Source of the DNA: Burkholderia territorii
GTDB lineage: Bacteria > Pseudomonadota > Gammaproteobacteria > Burkholderiales > Burkholderiaceae
Assembly: GCF_902833055.1 (NCBI RefSeq)
Contig: NZ_CADFEJ010000003.1
Span: forward strand, 1 to 64,000
Direction: 5' to 3'
Length of the DNA stretch: 64,000 nucleotides
Part shown: in pieces, positions 31,860 to 40,564 of the stretch
Numbering within the stretch: the stretch's first letter is position 1
How the letters are laid out: each line of letters starts with the position of its first letter
The notes under the pieces: model-generated
Seen by the model: only the letters and a program-made list of their open reading frames with translations
Databases searched by the model: none
Told to the model about the DNA's origin: nothing
Position numbers and translations under genes: made by a program

Positions 31860-33923
31860 CTACGAACAGAACTTCGCGAGCAGCCCGAGTTGCGCGTTGC
31901 GGATCGTCTTGCCCGCGCGGCGCCGGCGGTAGTGGCCGTCGCTCAGCATCTGCCAGGCCGACTGGTTGTCGCCGAGGCAGACCGACAGCCCTTCGGCGAT
32001 CACGCGGCGCTTCAGCTTGCGATCGCGAATCGGGAACGCGACTTCGACGCGACGGAACAGGTTGCGGTCCATCCAGTCCGCGCTCGACAGATAGACGTCC
32101 TCGGCGCCGCCCGCGTGGAAATAGTAGATGCGGTGATGTTCGAGGAAGCGCCCGACGATCGAACGCACCGTGATGTTCTCCGACAGCCCCGGCACGCCGG
32201 GCTTCAGCGCGCATACGCCGCGCACGATCAGGTCGACCTTGACGCCCGCCTGCGACGCTTCGTACAGCGCGGCGATCACCGACGGTTCCAGCAGCGCGTT
32301 CATCTTCGCGACGATGCGCGCGCGCTTGCCGGCACGCGCATTGTCGATCTCCGCGCGGATCGATTCGATGATGCGCGGATGCAGCGTGAACGGCGACTGC
32401 CACAGCTCGTGCAGCGTGAGCTCGCCGCCGATTCCCGTCAGCTGCTGGAAGACGTGGTGGACGTCCTCGCAGATCTTCTGGTCGGCCGTCATCAGCCCGA
32501 AGTCGGTGTAGAGGCGCGCGGTGCGCGGATGATAGTTGCCGGTGCCGAGGTGCACGTAGCGGCGCAGCGATGCCTTGCCGTGCTGCACGACGCGCCGCAC
32601 GATCAGCATCATCTTCGCGTGGCACTTGTGGCCGACCACGCCGTACACGACGTGCGCGCCGACCGCTTCGAGCTGCGACGCCCAGTTGATGTTGGTTTCC
32701 TCGTCGAAGCGAGCGAGCAGTTCGACGACGACGGTCACTTCCTTGCCGTTGCGCGCGGCTTCCATCAGCGCGTCCATCAGCGGCGAATCGGTGCCGGTGC
32801 GGTAGATCGTCTGCTTGATCGCGACGACGCTCGGATCCTTCGCGGCCTGCTGCAGCAGCTCGAGCACCGGCTGGAAACTTTCGTACGGGTGGTGCAGCAG
32901 GATGTCGCCGTCGTCGATGGCGTCGAACATCGTCGGCGCGTTGACGATCGCGGGCGGGATCGATGCCGCGAACGGCGCGAACTTCAGGTCGGGGCGATCC
33001 ACGAGATCGGGAATCTGCATCAGCCGCACGAGGTTCACGGAGCCGGCCACGCGATAGCAGTCCTTCTCGCCGAGCAGGCTTTCGTCGAGCAGGCGCCGCA
33101 CGATATGCGCCGGCGTGTCGGCCGACACTTCGAGCCGCACCGCGTTGCCGAGGTGGCGCGCGGGCAGTTCGCCCTGCAGCGCGACGCGCAGGTTGGTGAT
33201 TTCGTCCTCGTCGACGAACAGCTCGCTGTTACGCGTGATGCGAAACTGGTTGCAGCTCTTCACGACCAGTTGCGGGAACAGTTCGCCGACGAAGCGCTGC
33301 ATGAACGAGCTGAGCAGCACGAAGCCGTGCTCGAAGCCCGACAGCGCCTGCGGCATGCGCACGACGCGCGGCAGCGCGCGCGGCGCCTGCACGATGCCCA
33401 TCACCGCCTGGCGGCCGAACGCGTCGCGGCCCTCGAGTTCGACGACGAAATTCAGGCTCTTGTTCAGCACGCGCGGGAACGGGTGCGCGGGATCGAGCCC
33501 GATCGGCGTCAGCACGGGCAGCAGTTCATCGAGGAAGTAGCGGCGTGCCCATTCGAGCTGCTCGTCGTTCCACGTGTCGCTCGCGTGGAAGTAGATGCCT
33601 TCCTGTTCGAGCGCCGGCAGCACGGTTTCGTGCAGCATCGTGTACTGGCGGTGCACGAGGCGTTGCGCGCGCTCGACGACGAGGTCGTAAGCGTGCTGCA
33701 GCGACATGCCGTCGGGTGTCAGTGCGCCGGGGTTGTCGCGGATCTGTTCCTGCAGGCCGGCCATCCGGACTTCGAAGAATTCGTCGAGGTTGCTGCTGGT
33801 GATGCAGATGAAGCGCAGTCGCTCGAGCAATGGAATTTGCGGGTCAGCCGCCTGGGCCAGCACGCGCTCGTTGAAACCGAGGATGCCGAGTTCACGATTG
33901 AGAAGCGGATAACGGACGGACAT
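31860..33923 (-). CDS. ppk: Polyphosphate kinase 1
   Basis: 687 residues, PPK1 length. N-terminal LLNRELGILGFNERVL, then the RFICITSSNLDEFFEVR core. The phosphoacceptor His is expected in HHPYESFQPV or in GHKCHAKMMLI, the two His-containing PLD-like segments seen. The C-terminal ALKPGVPGLSENITVRSIVGR is conserved. It makes polyphosphate from ATP. The start MSVRYPL at 33923 gives the family N-terminus, but the ribosome site is weak and the frame stays open 88 codons further up. It is divergent from ppx and follows the pho operon head-on, separated by the terminator. Confidence 0.95.
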   Translation of the reverse strand: MSVRYPLLNRELGILGFNERVLAQAADPQIPLLERLRFICITSSNLDEFFEVRMAGLQEQIRDNPGALTPDGMSLQHAYDLVVERAQRLVHRQYTMLHETVLPALEQEGIYFHASDTWNDEQLEWARRYFLDELLPVLTPIGLDPAHPFPRVLNKSLNFVVELEGRDAFGRQAVMGIVQAPRALPRVVRMPQALSGFEHGFVLLSSFMQRFVGELFPQLVVKSCNQFRITRNSELFVDEDEITNLRVALQGELPARHLGNAVRLEVSADTPAHIVRRLLDESLLGEKDCYRVAGSVNLVRLMQIPDLVDRPDLKFAPFAASIPPAIVNAPTMFDAIDDGDILLHHPYESFQPVLELLQQAAKDPSVVAIKQTIYRTGTDSPLMDALMEAARNGKEVTVVVELLARFDEETNINWASQLEAVGAHVVYGVVGHKCHAKMMLIVRRVVQHGKASLRRYVHLGTGNYHPRTARLYTDFGLMTADQKICEDVHHVFQQLTGIGGELTLHELWQSPFTLHPRIIESIRAEIDNARAGKRARIVAKMNALLEPSVIAALYEASQAGVKVDLIVRGVCALKPGVPGLSENITVRSIVGRFLEHHRIYYFHAGGAEDVYLSSADWMDRNLFRRVEVAFPIRDRKLKRRVIAEGLSVCLGDNQSAWQMLSDGHYRRRRAGKTIRNAQLGLLAKFCS

Positions 33924-34201
33924 CGGCAGAGTAGGGGATGATTCGGGCGATGATTCGAAAGGACGCTCGGAAACTCTCACGGTACGATGACGTGCTGATG
34001 ACGATGATGTATTTATATCGGGAAATTCTACGCCGGAACCGTTTCGTCTCATAAATGTTTCGGCCATATACAATCTACCCGTGTACATGCCCGTGAAGCG
34101 TGGCAATGGCAAGCGTTCCACGCTTAAAATGTCGCCTTTGATTGATCGCTCAGCGCGGCCGGCCGGCTGCCGCGGGCGAACGCGCACGGAGCCCCCTTCT
34201 G

Positions 34202-35716
34202 ATGGTTACATCCCCCCACTTGCTGGCTGCCGTCGATCTCGGCTCGAACAGCTTTCGGCTGATCGTCGGGCGCGTCGAGGAAACGCCGGCGGGCAGCCAG
34301 ATCTATCCCGTCGACGCGCTGCGCGAGCCCGTTCGACTGGCCGCGGGCCTGTCGAGCGACAAGATGCTCGATCGCGCGTCGCAGGAGCGTGGCTGGGAGG
34401 CGCTCAAGCGGTTCGGCGAGCGCCTGCGCGATTTCCATCCCGACCATGTGCGCGCGGTTGCGACCAACACGCTGCGTGTCGCGAAGAACGCGGGCGAGTT
34501 TCTCGGCGAGGCCGAAGCGGCGCTCGGTTTTCCGATCGAAGTGATCGCGGGCCGCGAAGAGGCGCGCCTGATCTACGCGGGTGCCGCGCATTCGGTGCCG
34601 GCGAGCGCCGGCAAGCGGCTCGTCGTCGACATCGGCGGCGGCTCGACCGAATTCATCATCGGCTCGCACTACACGCCGATCGTGATGGAGAGCCTTTACA
34701 TCGGCTGCGTGAGCCATAGCCGGGCATTCTTTCCGGCCGGCAACGTCGACGAATACACGATGCGGCAGGCCGAACTCGCGGCCAAGCGCGAGATCCAGAT
34801 CATTTCCAGCGAGTACAAGAAGGCCGGGTGGGACCAGGCGATCGGTTCGTCCGGCACCGCGCGTGCGCTCGCCGAGCTCGTCGAGGCGAACGGCTTCAAC
34901 GACGCGGGCATCACGCATGGCATCTCGCGCGGCGGGCTGGAACGGCTGAAGCGCGCGCTGATCAAGGCCGAGAACGTGAACCGGCTGAAGCTGATCGCGC
35001 TGAAGCCCGATCGCGTGCCGGTGCTCGCCGGCGGCCTCGCGATCATGCTCGCGGTATTCGAGGAGCTGGGGGTCGACTACGTCGACACGACCGACGGCGC
35101 GCTGCGTCTCGGCGTGCTGTACGACCTGCTCGGCCGGACCCAGCACGAGGACATGCGCGCGGTGACCGTCGAGGGCTTCACGCGCCGCTACGGCGTCGAT
35201 CGCGCGCAGGCCGAGCGCATCGGTGCGCTTGCGGTGCGGTTTTACGACGAGCTCGACGAAGCCGACGACGAAGAGCGCGAGGAAGGCCGGATGTTCCTCG
35301 GGTGGGCAGCCGCGTTGCACGAGATCGGCCTGTCGATCTCGCACAGCTCGTATCACAAGCATTCGGCCTATATCGCGAGCAATGCCGACATGCCCGGTTT
35401 CTCGCGCACCGACCAGGCACGTCTTGCCGCGCTCGTGCTCGGCCATGCGGGCAAGCTCGGCAAGCTGTCGCAGGCGCGCGACGTCGAATGGCCGCTGCTG
35501 TTCTGCCTGCGGCTCGCGGCGCTGCTGTGCCGGCGCCGGACCGATGCCGGGCTGCCGGACATTTCCGTGTCGCAGATGAAGAAGGGCGGGTATGAAGTGC
35601 GCCTGCCGAGCGCCTGGGTCGAGCAGAACCCGCTGACCGACTACAGCCTTAGCCAGGAAGCGGCCGAGTGGGAGAAGGTCGGTATTCCGTATCGCGTGGT
35701 TTACACGGGCGCGTGA
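34202..35716 (+). CDS. ppx: Exopolyphosphatase (Ppx/GppA family)
   Basis: 504 residues. The sugar-kinase/Hsp70-like fold opens with LAAVDLGSNSFRLIVGR. The catalytic Glu region is GREEARLIYAG and the second phosphate loop is VVDIGGGSTEFI. The C-terminal HD-like helical part begins near 310. It releases phosphate from polyphosphate ends or hydrolyses pppGpp. It is divergent from ppk, with 278 bp between the start codons. The ATG at 34202 is preferred because it gives the family N-terminus. Confidence 0.93.
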   Translation: MVTSPHLLAAVDLGSNSFRLIVGRVEETPAGSQIYPVDALREPVRLAAGLSSDKMLDRASQERGWEALKRFGERLRDFHPDHVRAVATNTLRVAKNAGEFLGEAEAALGFPIEVIAGREEARLIYAGAAHSVPASAGKRLVVDIGGGSTEFIIGSHYTPIVMESLYIGCVSHSRAFFPAGNVDEYTMRQAELAAKREIQIISSEYKKAGWDQAIGSSGTARALAELVEANGFNDAGITHGISRGGLERLKRALIKAENVNRLKLIALKPDRVPVLAGGLAIMLAVFEELGVDYVDTTDGALRLGVLYDLLGRTQHEDMRAVTVEGFTRRYGVDRAQAERIGALAVRFYDELDEADDEEREEGRMFLGWAAALHEIGLSISHSSYHKHSAYIASNADMPGFSRTDQARLAALVLGHAGKLGKLSQARDVEWPLLFCLRLAALLCRRRTDAGLPDISVSQMKKGGYEVRLPSAWVEQNPLTDYSLSQEAAEWEKVGIPYRVVYTGA

Positions 35717-35771
35717 CGCGCCGGCACGCCGGCGGCGCGCTTGCGCCGTCTGGTTCTGCGTGGCGCTGCGC

Positions 35772-36212
35772 TCAGTCCGAGCACACGATCGCGGTCAGGA
35801 ACGGGAATGCCTGCTTGACCGTCGCATCGCTGCCCGCTTTGCGCACGGCCTGTTCGACTGCGCTCTTCGTGCCGCGCACCACGACGCCGTATGCCCAGTC
35901 GCCGATCGGCGCGCCGTCGCCGGGCCGGAAGATCGGGTCGTTCGCCTGGTAGCCGAGCACGACATACACGCCGAAGCCATAGGCGGTCAGCGGATGGTTC
36001 GTGCGGAATGCGTTCACCGAATTCGATTCGACGTGCATCGGCTCCGACTGGATGTCGCCCGCCGCGAGCAGCGGCGCGACGAACTTGTGGCCGTTCGAAT
36101 GGCAGTCGAGCGCGTCGTCGAGCGACTTGGCCGATGCGACGCCGGGCGCGCCCGAGGTGCCGATTGCGAGCAGCGCGCCGAGCAGGGCGGTCTTGAAAAC
36201 GTGGTTTTTCAT
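35772..36212 (-). CDS. Secreted hypothetical protein
   Basis: 146 residues. A Sec signal peptide is clear: basic start MKNH, hydrophobic core TALLGALLAIG, and cleavage near GVASA. The mature part has two Cys (in LDDALDCHSNG and the end VCSD), a HPLTAYGFGVYVVLGYQ segment and a basic RGTKSAVEQAV stretch. I recognise no family. It is convergent with ppx, and the tRNA-Pro gene on the same strand lies upstream, separated by a terminator. Confidence 0.75.
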   Translation of the reverse strand: MKNHVFKTALLGALLAIGTSGAPGVASAKSLDDALDCHSNGHKFVAPLLAAGDIQSEPMHVESNSVNAFRTNHPLTAYGFGVYVVLGYQANDPIFRPGDGAPIGDWAYGVVVRGTKSAVEQAVRKAGSDATVKQAFPFLTAIVCSD

Positions 36213-36322
36213 GCGCGGTTGCGGGTTGGTCACGGACATTATCGCGTGTTCCAGCAAGTTTCGTGCGCGCGCTGAAGGGCGGTGCAGCGCCGCCGGCGAA
36301 TGCAGGCGGCTGACCAAACGAA

Positions 36323-36354
36323 AAAGGGCTGCAAGCGCGATGGCTTGCAACCCT
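36323..36354 (-). terminator. Intrinsic terminator behind tRNA-Pro
   Basis: On the minus strand AAGGGTTGCAAGC pairs with GCTTGCAGCCCTT across a 6-base loop, followed by TTTCG. It lies 14 bp beyond the tRNA 3' end. Confidence 0.8.
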
Positions 36355-36368
36355 TGTCGTATATCTCG

Positions 36369-36445
36369 TGGTCGGAGCGAAAGGATTCGAACCTTCGACC
36401 CTCTGATCCCAAATCAGATGCGCTACCAGGCTGCGCTACGCTCCG
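36369..36445 (-). tRNA. tRNA-Pro(TGG)
   Basis: 77 bases on the minus strand, with encoded CCA. The 7-bp acceptor stem is CGGAGCG/CGCTCCG, the D-loop is GCAGCCTGGTAGC, the anticodon loop ATTTGGGAT carries TGG, and the T-loop is GGTTCGAATCC. Confidence 0.97.
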
Positions 36446-36606
36446 ACGAGCCAAAGATTCTATCGTCTAATGGGTTGCCGGGTCAATCACGTTTTATATA
36501 AGGCGCGCGTCATCACGAATCGCTTACGATTGGCAACAATTCGAAGGATGATCGTCCGGCCCGCGGGTGTGCCGTCAGATCATTCGTCGAAGTATGGGAG
36601 AACATC

Positions 36607-37068
36607 ATGATGAACCTGATCCTGTGGCGCCACGCCGAAGCCGAAGACTACGCGGCAAACGACCTCGCCCGCCAGCTGACGACCCGCGGTCGCAAGGAAG
36701 CGCAGGCGATGGCCAAATGGCTGCGCAACCGGCTCGAGTCGAACAGCGTGATCCTTGCGAGCCCTGCGGCGCGCACCGTGCAGACCGTCGAGGCGCTCAC
36801 CGACCAGTATCGGACCATCGATGCGCTCGCCCCGGGCGGCAGCGTCGACGACGTACTGACGGCGGCCGGTTGGCCCGACGGCATCGCGCCGACGGTCGTG
36901 ATCGTCGGACACCAGCCGACGCTGGGCAGTGTCGCGGCGCAGCTGATCGCCGGCAACGACGACAGCTGGAGCGTCAAGAAGGGCGGTATCGTGTGGCTCG
37001 CGAGCCGCACGCGCGACGGCAGCCGTCAGGCCGTACTGCGCGCAGTGTTGACGCCGGACCTTGTCTGA
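36607..37068 (+). CDS. sixA: Phosphohistidine phosphatase SixA
   Basis: 153 residues, histidine phosphatase (phosphoglycerate-mutase-like) superfamily. The catalytic RHG-type motif is LWRHAEAE (His9), the second Arg is in ASPAARTVQT, and the second His is in IVGHQPTLG. SixA removes phosphate from histidines of phosphorelay or PTS proteins. GGGAG lies 6 bases upstream of the ATG pair (36607/36610). Confidence 0.9.
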   Translation: MMNLILWRHAEAEDYAANDLARQLTTRGRKEAQAMAKWLRNRLESNSVILASPAARTVQTVEALTDQYRTIDALAPGGSVDDVLTAAGWPDGIAPTVVIVGHQPTLGSVAAQLIAGNDDSWSVKKGGIVWLASRTRDGSRQAVLRAVLTPDLV

Positions 37069-37227
37069 ACGGGATTGAAGGCTTTGTTCATACGGTTTCG
37101 CGAGCTTTCTGCTAAAGTCAATTCGGCGACACGTCATTGAAAGGACACGGTCGTGCCACAGAACGGTAACGACCGGTTACTACATTGGCTGGCATGTCGT
37201 CCTATTCCTTACGACCAGGAAAGCCTA

Positions 37228-38034
37228 ATGCGAGAACTGCCGACGCCTACGCTACCCTTTGCCTCGCTTCCCCTCGACACGTCGCGACGTCATCTGCCGC
37301 GCGCCGCTGAAACCGTCACATCCGAGTACCGTCTGCGTGCCGCGTGGGCGCGCACGGAAGACGAACTGCGCGAGGCCCAGCGGCTGCGCTACACCGTGTT
37401 CGCCGAAGAGATGGGCGCGCAGGTCAGCGGCCCGTCCGGTCTCGACGTCGATCCGTTCGATGCCTATTGCGATCATCTGCTGGTGCGCGATCTCGATACG
37501 CTGAAGGTGGTCGGCACGTACCGCGTGTTGCCGCCGCACCAGGCCGCGCGTGTGGGCCGTCTGTACGCCGAAGGCGAATTCGACCTGTCGCGTCTCACGC
37601 ACTTGCGCGGCAAGATGGTCGAGGTCGGCCGCTCGTGCGTGCACAGCGATTACCGCAGCGGCGCCGTCATCATGGCGCTCTGGGGCGGCCTCGGCGCGTA
37701 CATGATGCAGAACGGCTACGAGACGATGCTCGGCTGCGCGAGCGTGTCGATGGCCGACGGCGGGCACTACGCGGCGAACCTGTATCAGTCGCTGCCGGCC
37801 AACTCGCTGACGGCGCCGGAATATCGCGCGTTCCCTCACACGGCGCTGCCGGTCGACGAACTGCAGACGGGCACCGTCGTTGCACCGCCGCCGCTGATCA
37901 AGGGCTACCTGCGTCTCGGTGCGAAGATCTGCGGCGCGCCGGCATGGGATCCCGACTTCAACTGCGCGGACTTCCTGACGCTGTTCCGGCTGTCGGACAT
38001 CAACGCACGCTACGCCCGGCACTTCCTGGGCTGA
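37228..38034 (+). CDS. olsB: L-ornithine N-alpha-acyltransferase (ornithine lipid synthesis)
   Basis: 268 residues, GNAT-like acyltransferase of the OlsB/hemolysin family. Visible are EAQRLRYTVFAEEMGA, DPFDAYCDHLLVRDLDT, KMVEVGRSCVHSDYR and LLGCASVSM-type core strands, ending PDFNCADFLTLFRLSDINARY. OlsB attaches a 3-hydroxyacyl chain from acyl carrier protein to ornithine, giving lyso-ornithine lipid, a phosphorus-free membrane lipid made by many bacteria when phosphate is scarce. AGGAAA precedes the ATG at 37228; an upstream start at 37153 is less likely. Confidence 0.85.
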   Translation: MRELPTPTLPFASLPLDTSRRHLPRAAETVTSEYRLRAAWARTEDELREAQRLRYTVFAEEMGAQVSGPSGLDVDPFDAYCDHLLVRDLDTLKVVGTYRVLPPHQAARVGRLYAEGEFDLSRLTHLRGKMVEVGRSCVHSDYRSGAVIMALWGGLGAYMMQNGYETMLGCASVSMADGGHYAANLYQSLPANSLTAPEYRAFPHTALPVDELQTGTVVAPPPLIKGYLRLGAKICGAPAWDPDFNCADFLTLFRLSDINARYARHFLG

Positions 38035-38078
38035 GCCGCTCCGATCGCAGCGCGCCGGCAATGGCGCGCACATGAACG

Positions 38079-38115
38079 AACGCCGTCGCATGGCTGGCTG
38101 CCGCGCGACGGCGTT
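38079..38115. terminator. Hairpin between olsB and a convergent small gene
   Basis: AACGCCGTCGC (38079-38089) pairs exactly with GCGACGGCGTT (38105-38115). No long T-run follows, so termination is only possible. Confidence 0.45.
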
Positions 38116-38244
38116 GGTTCGTGCTGACGATCGTCGTATATCCGGCCCCGATAATTTTGGCGATACGCGCTCTCCAACGTGCGGCAGCGCGCACGTTCGG
38201 AACGGGCCGCACTCGCGGCGGCCCGGACGGCAGGGCAGGCTTGC

Positions 38245-38415
38245 CTAGTGCTTGCGCCGCCAGTCGAGCAGGTGGTGTTCGGCCATCCAGTGGTGGATCA
38301 TCCCTTCGCCGCCATGGCTGCGCTTGTATTCGCGCGACTCGAAATACGACAGGGCGACGAGCACCATCAGGCCAATGAACAGGCCGATCAGGCCCGCGAT
38401 CTCTTCAGACGTCAT
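38245..38415 (-). CDS. Small single-helix membrane protein (56 aa)
   Basis: Begins MTSEEIAGLIGLFIGLMVLV and ends HHLLDWRRKH. One membrane helix at about 6-24 is followed by a charged, His/Trp-rich cytoplasmic tail. An excellent ribosome site, AAAGGAGG, lies 5 bases before the ATG, and codon use is high-GC at third positions like its neighbours. It is too short for many gene finders. No family is recognised. Confidence 0.75.
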   Translation of the reverse strand: MTSEEIAGLIGLFIGLMVLVALSYFESREYKRSHGGEGMIHHWMAEHHLLDWRRKH

Positions 38416-38550
38416 GGCAGCCTCCTTTCAACGGCACAGCGCCATGGCTACATGGTAGGACATGCGCGGGACAACCCCTAACCCGGAATTCCGCTAGACT
38501 CGGCGCGGTCCTGGCGCGCGATGGGCGCGCCATTTTCCGGAGCCTTCCCG

Positions 38551-38742
38551 ATGACCCGTCTCATGCTGGCCGTGCTGGCCGCGTCCATTCTCGCCGGCTG
38601 TTCCAGCGATCCCCGCCAGGCTCGTCGCGGCCACCCGCCGCAAGACCCGGCCGATTACCATGGCGTGCCGACCGACATGACGCCCCCGTCGATGCTCGGT
38701 GAGCCGGCGCCATCGGCACCCGCAACGTCACCAGCGCAATAA
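38551..38742 (+). CDS. Small lipoprotein
   Basis: 63 residues. The lipoprotein signal is visible: MTRLMLAVLAASILAGC with lipidated Cys at 17, then SSDPRQARRG. The mature part (about 46 residues) is Pro-rich and probably disordered: HPPQDPADYHGVP, MTPPSMLGEPAP. An AGCC-adjacent GGAG lies upstream of the ATG. Function unknown; the size resembles small outer-membrane lipoproteins of the Burkholderia envelope. Confidence 0.7.
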   Translation: MTRLMLAVLAASILAGCSSDPRQARRGHPPQDPADYHGVPTDMTPPSMLGEPAPSAPATSPAQ

Positions 38743-38767
38743 CGCGATCGGCCTGCCTGCGCGGCCG

Positions 38768-40138
38768 TCAGGCGCCGGCCGTGGGTACGTCGGCGCCGAT
38801 TCGCCGCGTGAGCGCAGGCAGGTAGCGCGCGAGCGTCGCGCCGCGTGCAACCATGAACAGCAGCAGCGCGAACCACAGCCCGTGATTGCCGAACGGGCCG
38901 ACAGCCACCAGCGTCGCGGCGATGAAGATCGCGAACGACGCGACCATTGCGCGCATCAGCGATTGCGTCTGCGTCGCACCGATGAACACGCCGTCGAGCA
39001 GGAAGCCCCAGACGGACACGATCGGCGAGATCGCCGCCCACGGCAGGTATTGCAGCGCGACCGCGCGGATCGCGGCCTGGTCGGTCAGCCGTGCGACGAT
39101 CCAGCCGCCGGCCGCCCAGTAGACGAGCGCGAACAGCAGCGCGCCGAGCGCGGACCACAGCAGCGTGACCTGGACGGCCCGCCGGAATGCGGCGCGGTCG
39201 CGCGCACCGGCTGCCGCGCCGACGAGCGCCTCGGCCGCATGCGCGAAGCCGTCGAGCCCGTATGCCATGAAAGTCTGGAAATTCAGCAGCAATGCGTTGG
39301 CCGCGAGTGTCGCGTCGCCCTGTCGGGCGCCCAGGTGCGCGAACCAGCCGAACGCGCCGAGCAGGCACAGCGTGCGCAGGAAGATGTCGCGGTTGAGCGC
39401 GATCAGCCGCTTGAGCGCCGCACGATCCGCCAATGCACCCGCGGCCAGCGGCGCGAGGCCGCGCGGGCGCAGCCGCCACAGCATCCATGCGCCGAGCGCG
39501 AAGCCGCACGCATCCGCGGTCGCGGTTGCCGCGCCGATCCCGGCAATCCCCCAGTCGAAGCCGTACACGTACAGCAGCACGGCACCGATGTTCACTGCAT
39601 TGATGAAGACCTGCGCAACGAGCGCGAGCCGAACGCGCTGCACGCCGAGCAGATAGCCGAGCACGACATAGTTCGCGAGCGCGAACGGCGCGCTCCAGAT
39701 GCGTGCGTGGCCATAGGCCAGCGCCGTCGCGCGGACGGCATCGCTGCCGCCCAGCGCGGTCAGCGCAAACGACAGCAGCGGCACCTGCAACGCGAGCACG
39801 GCTGCACCGAGCGCGAACGCGACGATCAGCGCGCGCAGCACGTTGAGCCGGATGCCGGCGGCGTCGCCGGCGCCATGCGCCTGCGCGACGAGGCCGGTCG
39901 TGCCCATGCGCAGGAAGCCGAAGCCCCAGAACACGAAGTTGAAGAACAGTCCGCCGAGCGCGACGCCGCCGAGATACTGCGCGCCGTCGAGGTGGCCGGC
40001 GACGGCCGTGTCGACCGCGCCGAGGATCGGTTGGGTCAGGTTCGCTAGGACGATCGGGAAGGCGAGTGCGAGGACGCGCCGGTGCGAGACGGCGGCCGAC
40101 CCGATGCCGGCCCCGTGCGGCAAGGCGGATTCGGACAT
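38768..40138 (-). CDS. MATE-family efflux transporter (DinF type)
   Basis: 456 residues with 12 predicted membrane helices. It opens LALAFPIVLANLTQPILGAVDTAVAGHL, the standard MATE first helix, and continues GLFFNFVFWGFGFLRMGTTGLVAQ. The matching second-half segment is LNRDIFLRTLCLLGAF. It exports drugs or metabolites by cation antiport; the substrate is unknown. The start at 40138 lies 10 bp after the end of the DUF2288 gene, so the two are one transcript. Confidence 0.88.
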   Translation of the reverse strand: MSESALPHGAGIGSAAVSHRRVLALAFPIVLANLTQPILGAVDTAVAGHLDGAQYLGGVALGGLFFNFVFWGFGFLRMGTTGLVAQAHGAGDAAGIRLNVLRALIVAFALGAAVLALQVPLLSFALTALGGSDAVRATALAYGHARIWSAPFALANYVVLGYLLGVQRVRLALVAQVFINAVNIGAVLLYVYGFDWGIAGIGAATATADACGFALGAWMLWRLRPRGLAPLAAGALADRAALKRLIALNRDIFLRTLCLLGAFGWFAHLGARQGDATLAANALLLNFQTFMAYGLDGFAHAAEALVGAAAGARDRAAFRRAVQVTLLWSALGALLFALVYWAAGGWIVARLTDQAAIRAVALQYLPWAAISPIVSVWGFLLDGVFIGATQTQSLMRAMVASFAIFIAATLVAVGPFGNHGLWFALLLFMVARGATLARYLPALTRRIGADVPTAGA

Positions 40139-40148
40139 GGCGAGCGGG

Positions 40149-40475
40149 TCAGGCGCGTTCCTGCACGCAGACCCACGGCGACACAACGACCGCCCATAAC
40201 TCCGGATTGCGCGCCGCGAAATCGGCCGCGGTTTCCGCCGGCATGCGCGCGACCAGACCGGCCGACAGCCACCGCGTGACTTGTTCGGCGTCGTCGCCGG
40301 CGATCGCTTCCGCGACGCTGACGAGATCGAGATCGCGCGCGACCGACAGCAGCTTGCCCTGCGCGAAGAAGCGCTCGAGATCGCACCAGTCGATCTTGGC
40401 GGTTTCGCCGAGGAGTTTGGCGTAGAGCGGGCTGTGCGACGCGCCCGCGGCGGTTTCGTGTTGGTCGGAGGACAT
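40149..40475 (-). CDS. DUF2288 family protein
   Basis: 108 residues, small and acidic. Conserved DUF2288 pieces are LLGETAKIDWCDLERFFAQG, LVSVAEAIAGDD, and FAARNPELWAVVVSPWVCVQE. No catalytic motif is visible. It is the gene just upstream of the MATE exporter on the same strand. Confidence 0.8.
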   Translation of the reverse strand: MSSDQHETAAGASHSPLYAKLLGETAKIDWCDLERFFAQGKLLSVARDLDLVSVAEAIAGDDAEQVTRWLSAGLVARMPAETAADFAARNPELWAVVVSPWVCVQERA

Positions 40476-40564
40476 CGGTGATGAGCTGAAAAGACTGCGT
40501 GGGCGCCACTATAAACCATCCGGGCGCGCGGCCGGCCGCGCCGCGCGGCGGGCATGCGCCCGGT

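Noticed and set aside
31809..33941. Open frame of 710 codons antisense to ppk
   Set aside because: Shadow of ppk, with low-complexity Arg/His/Gln-rich translation.
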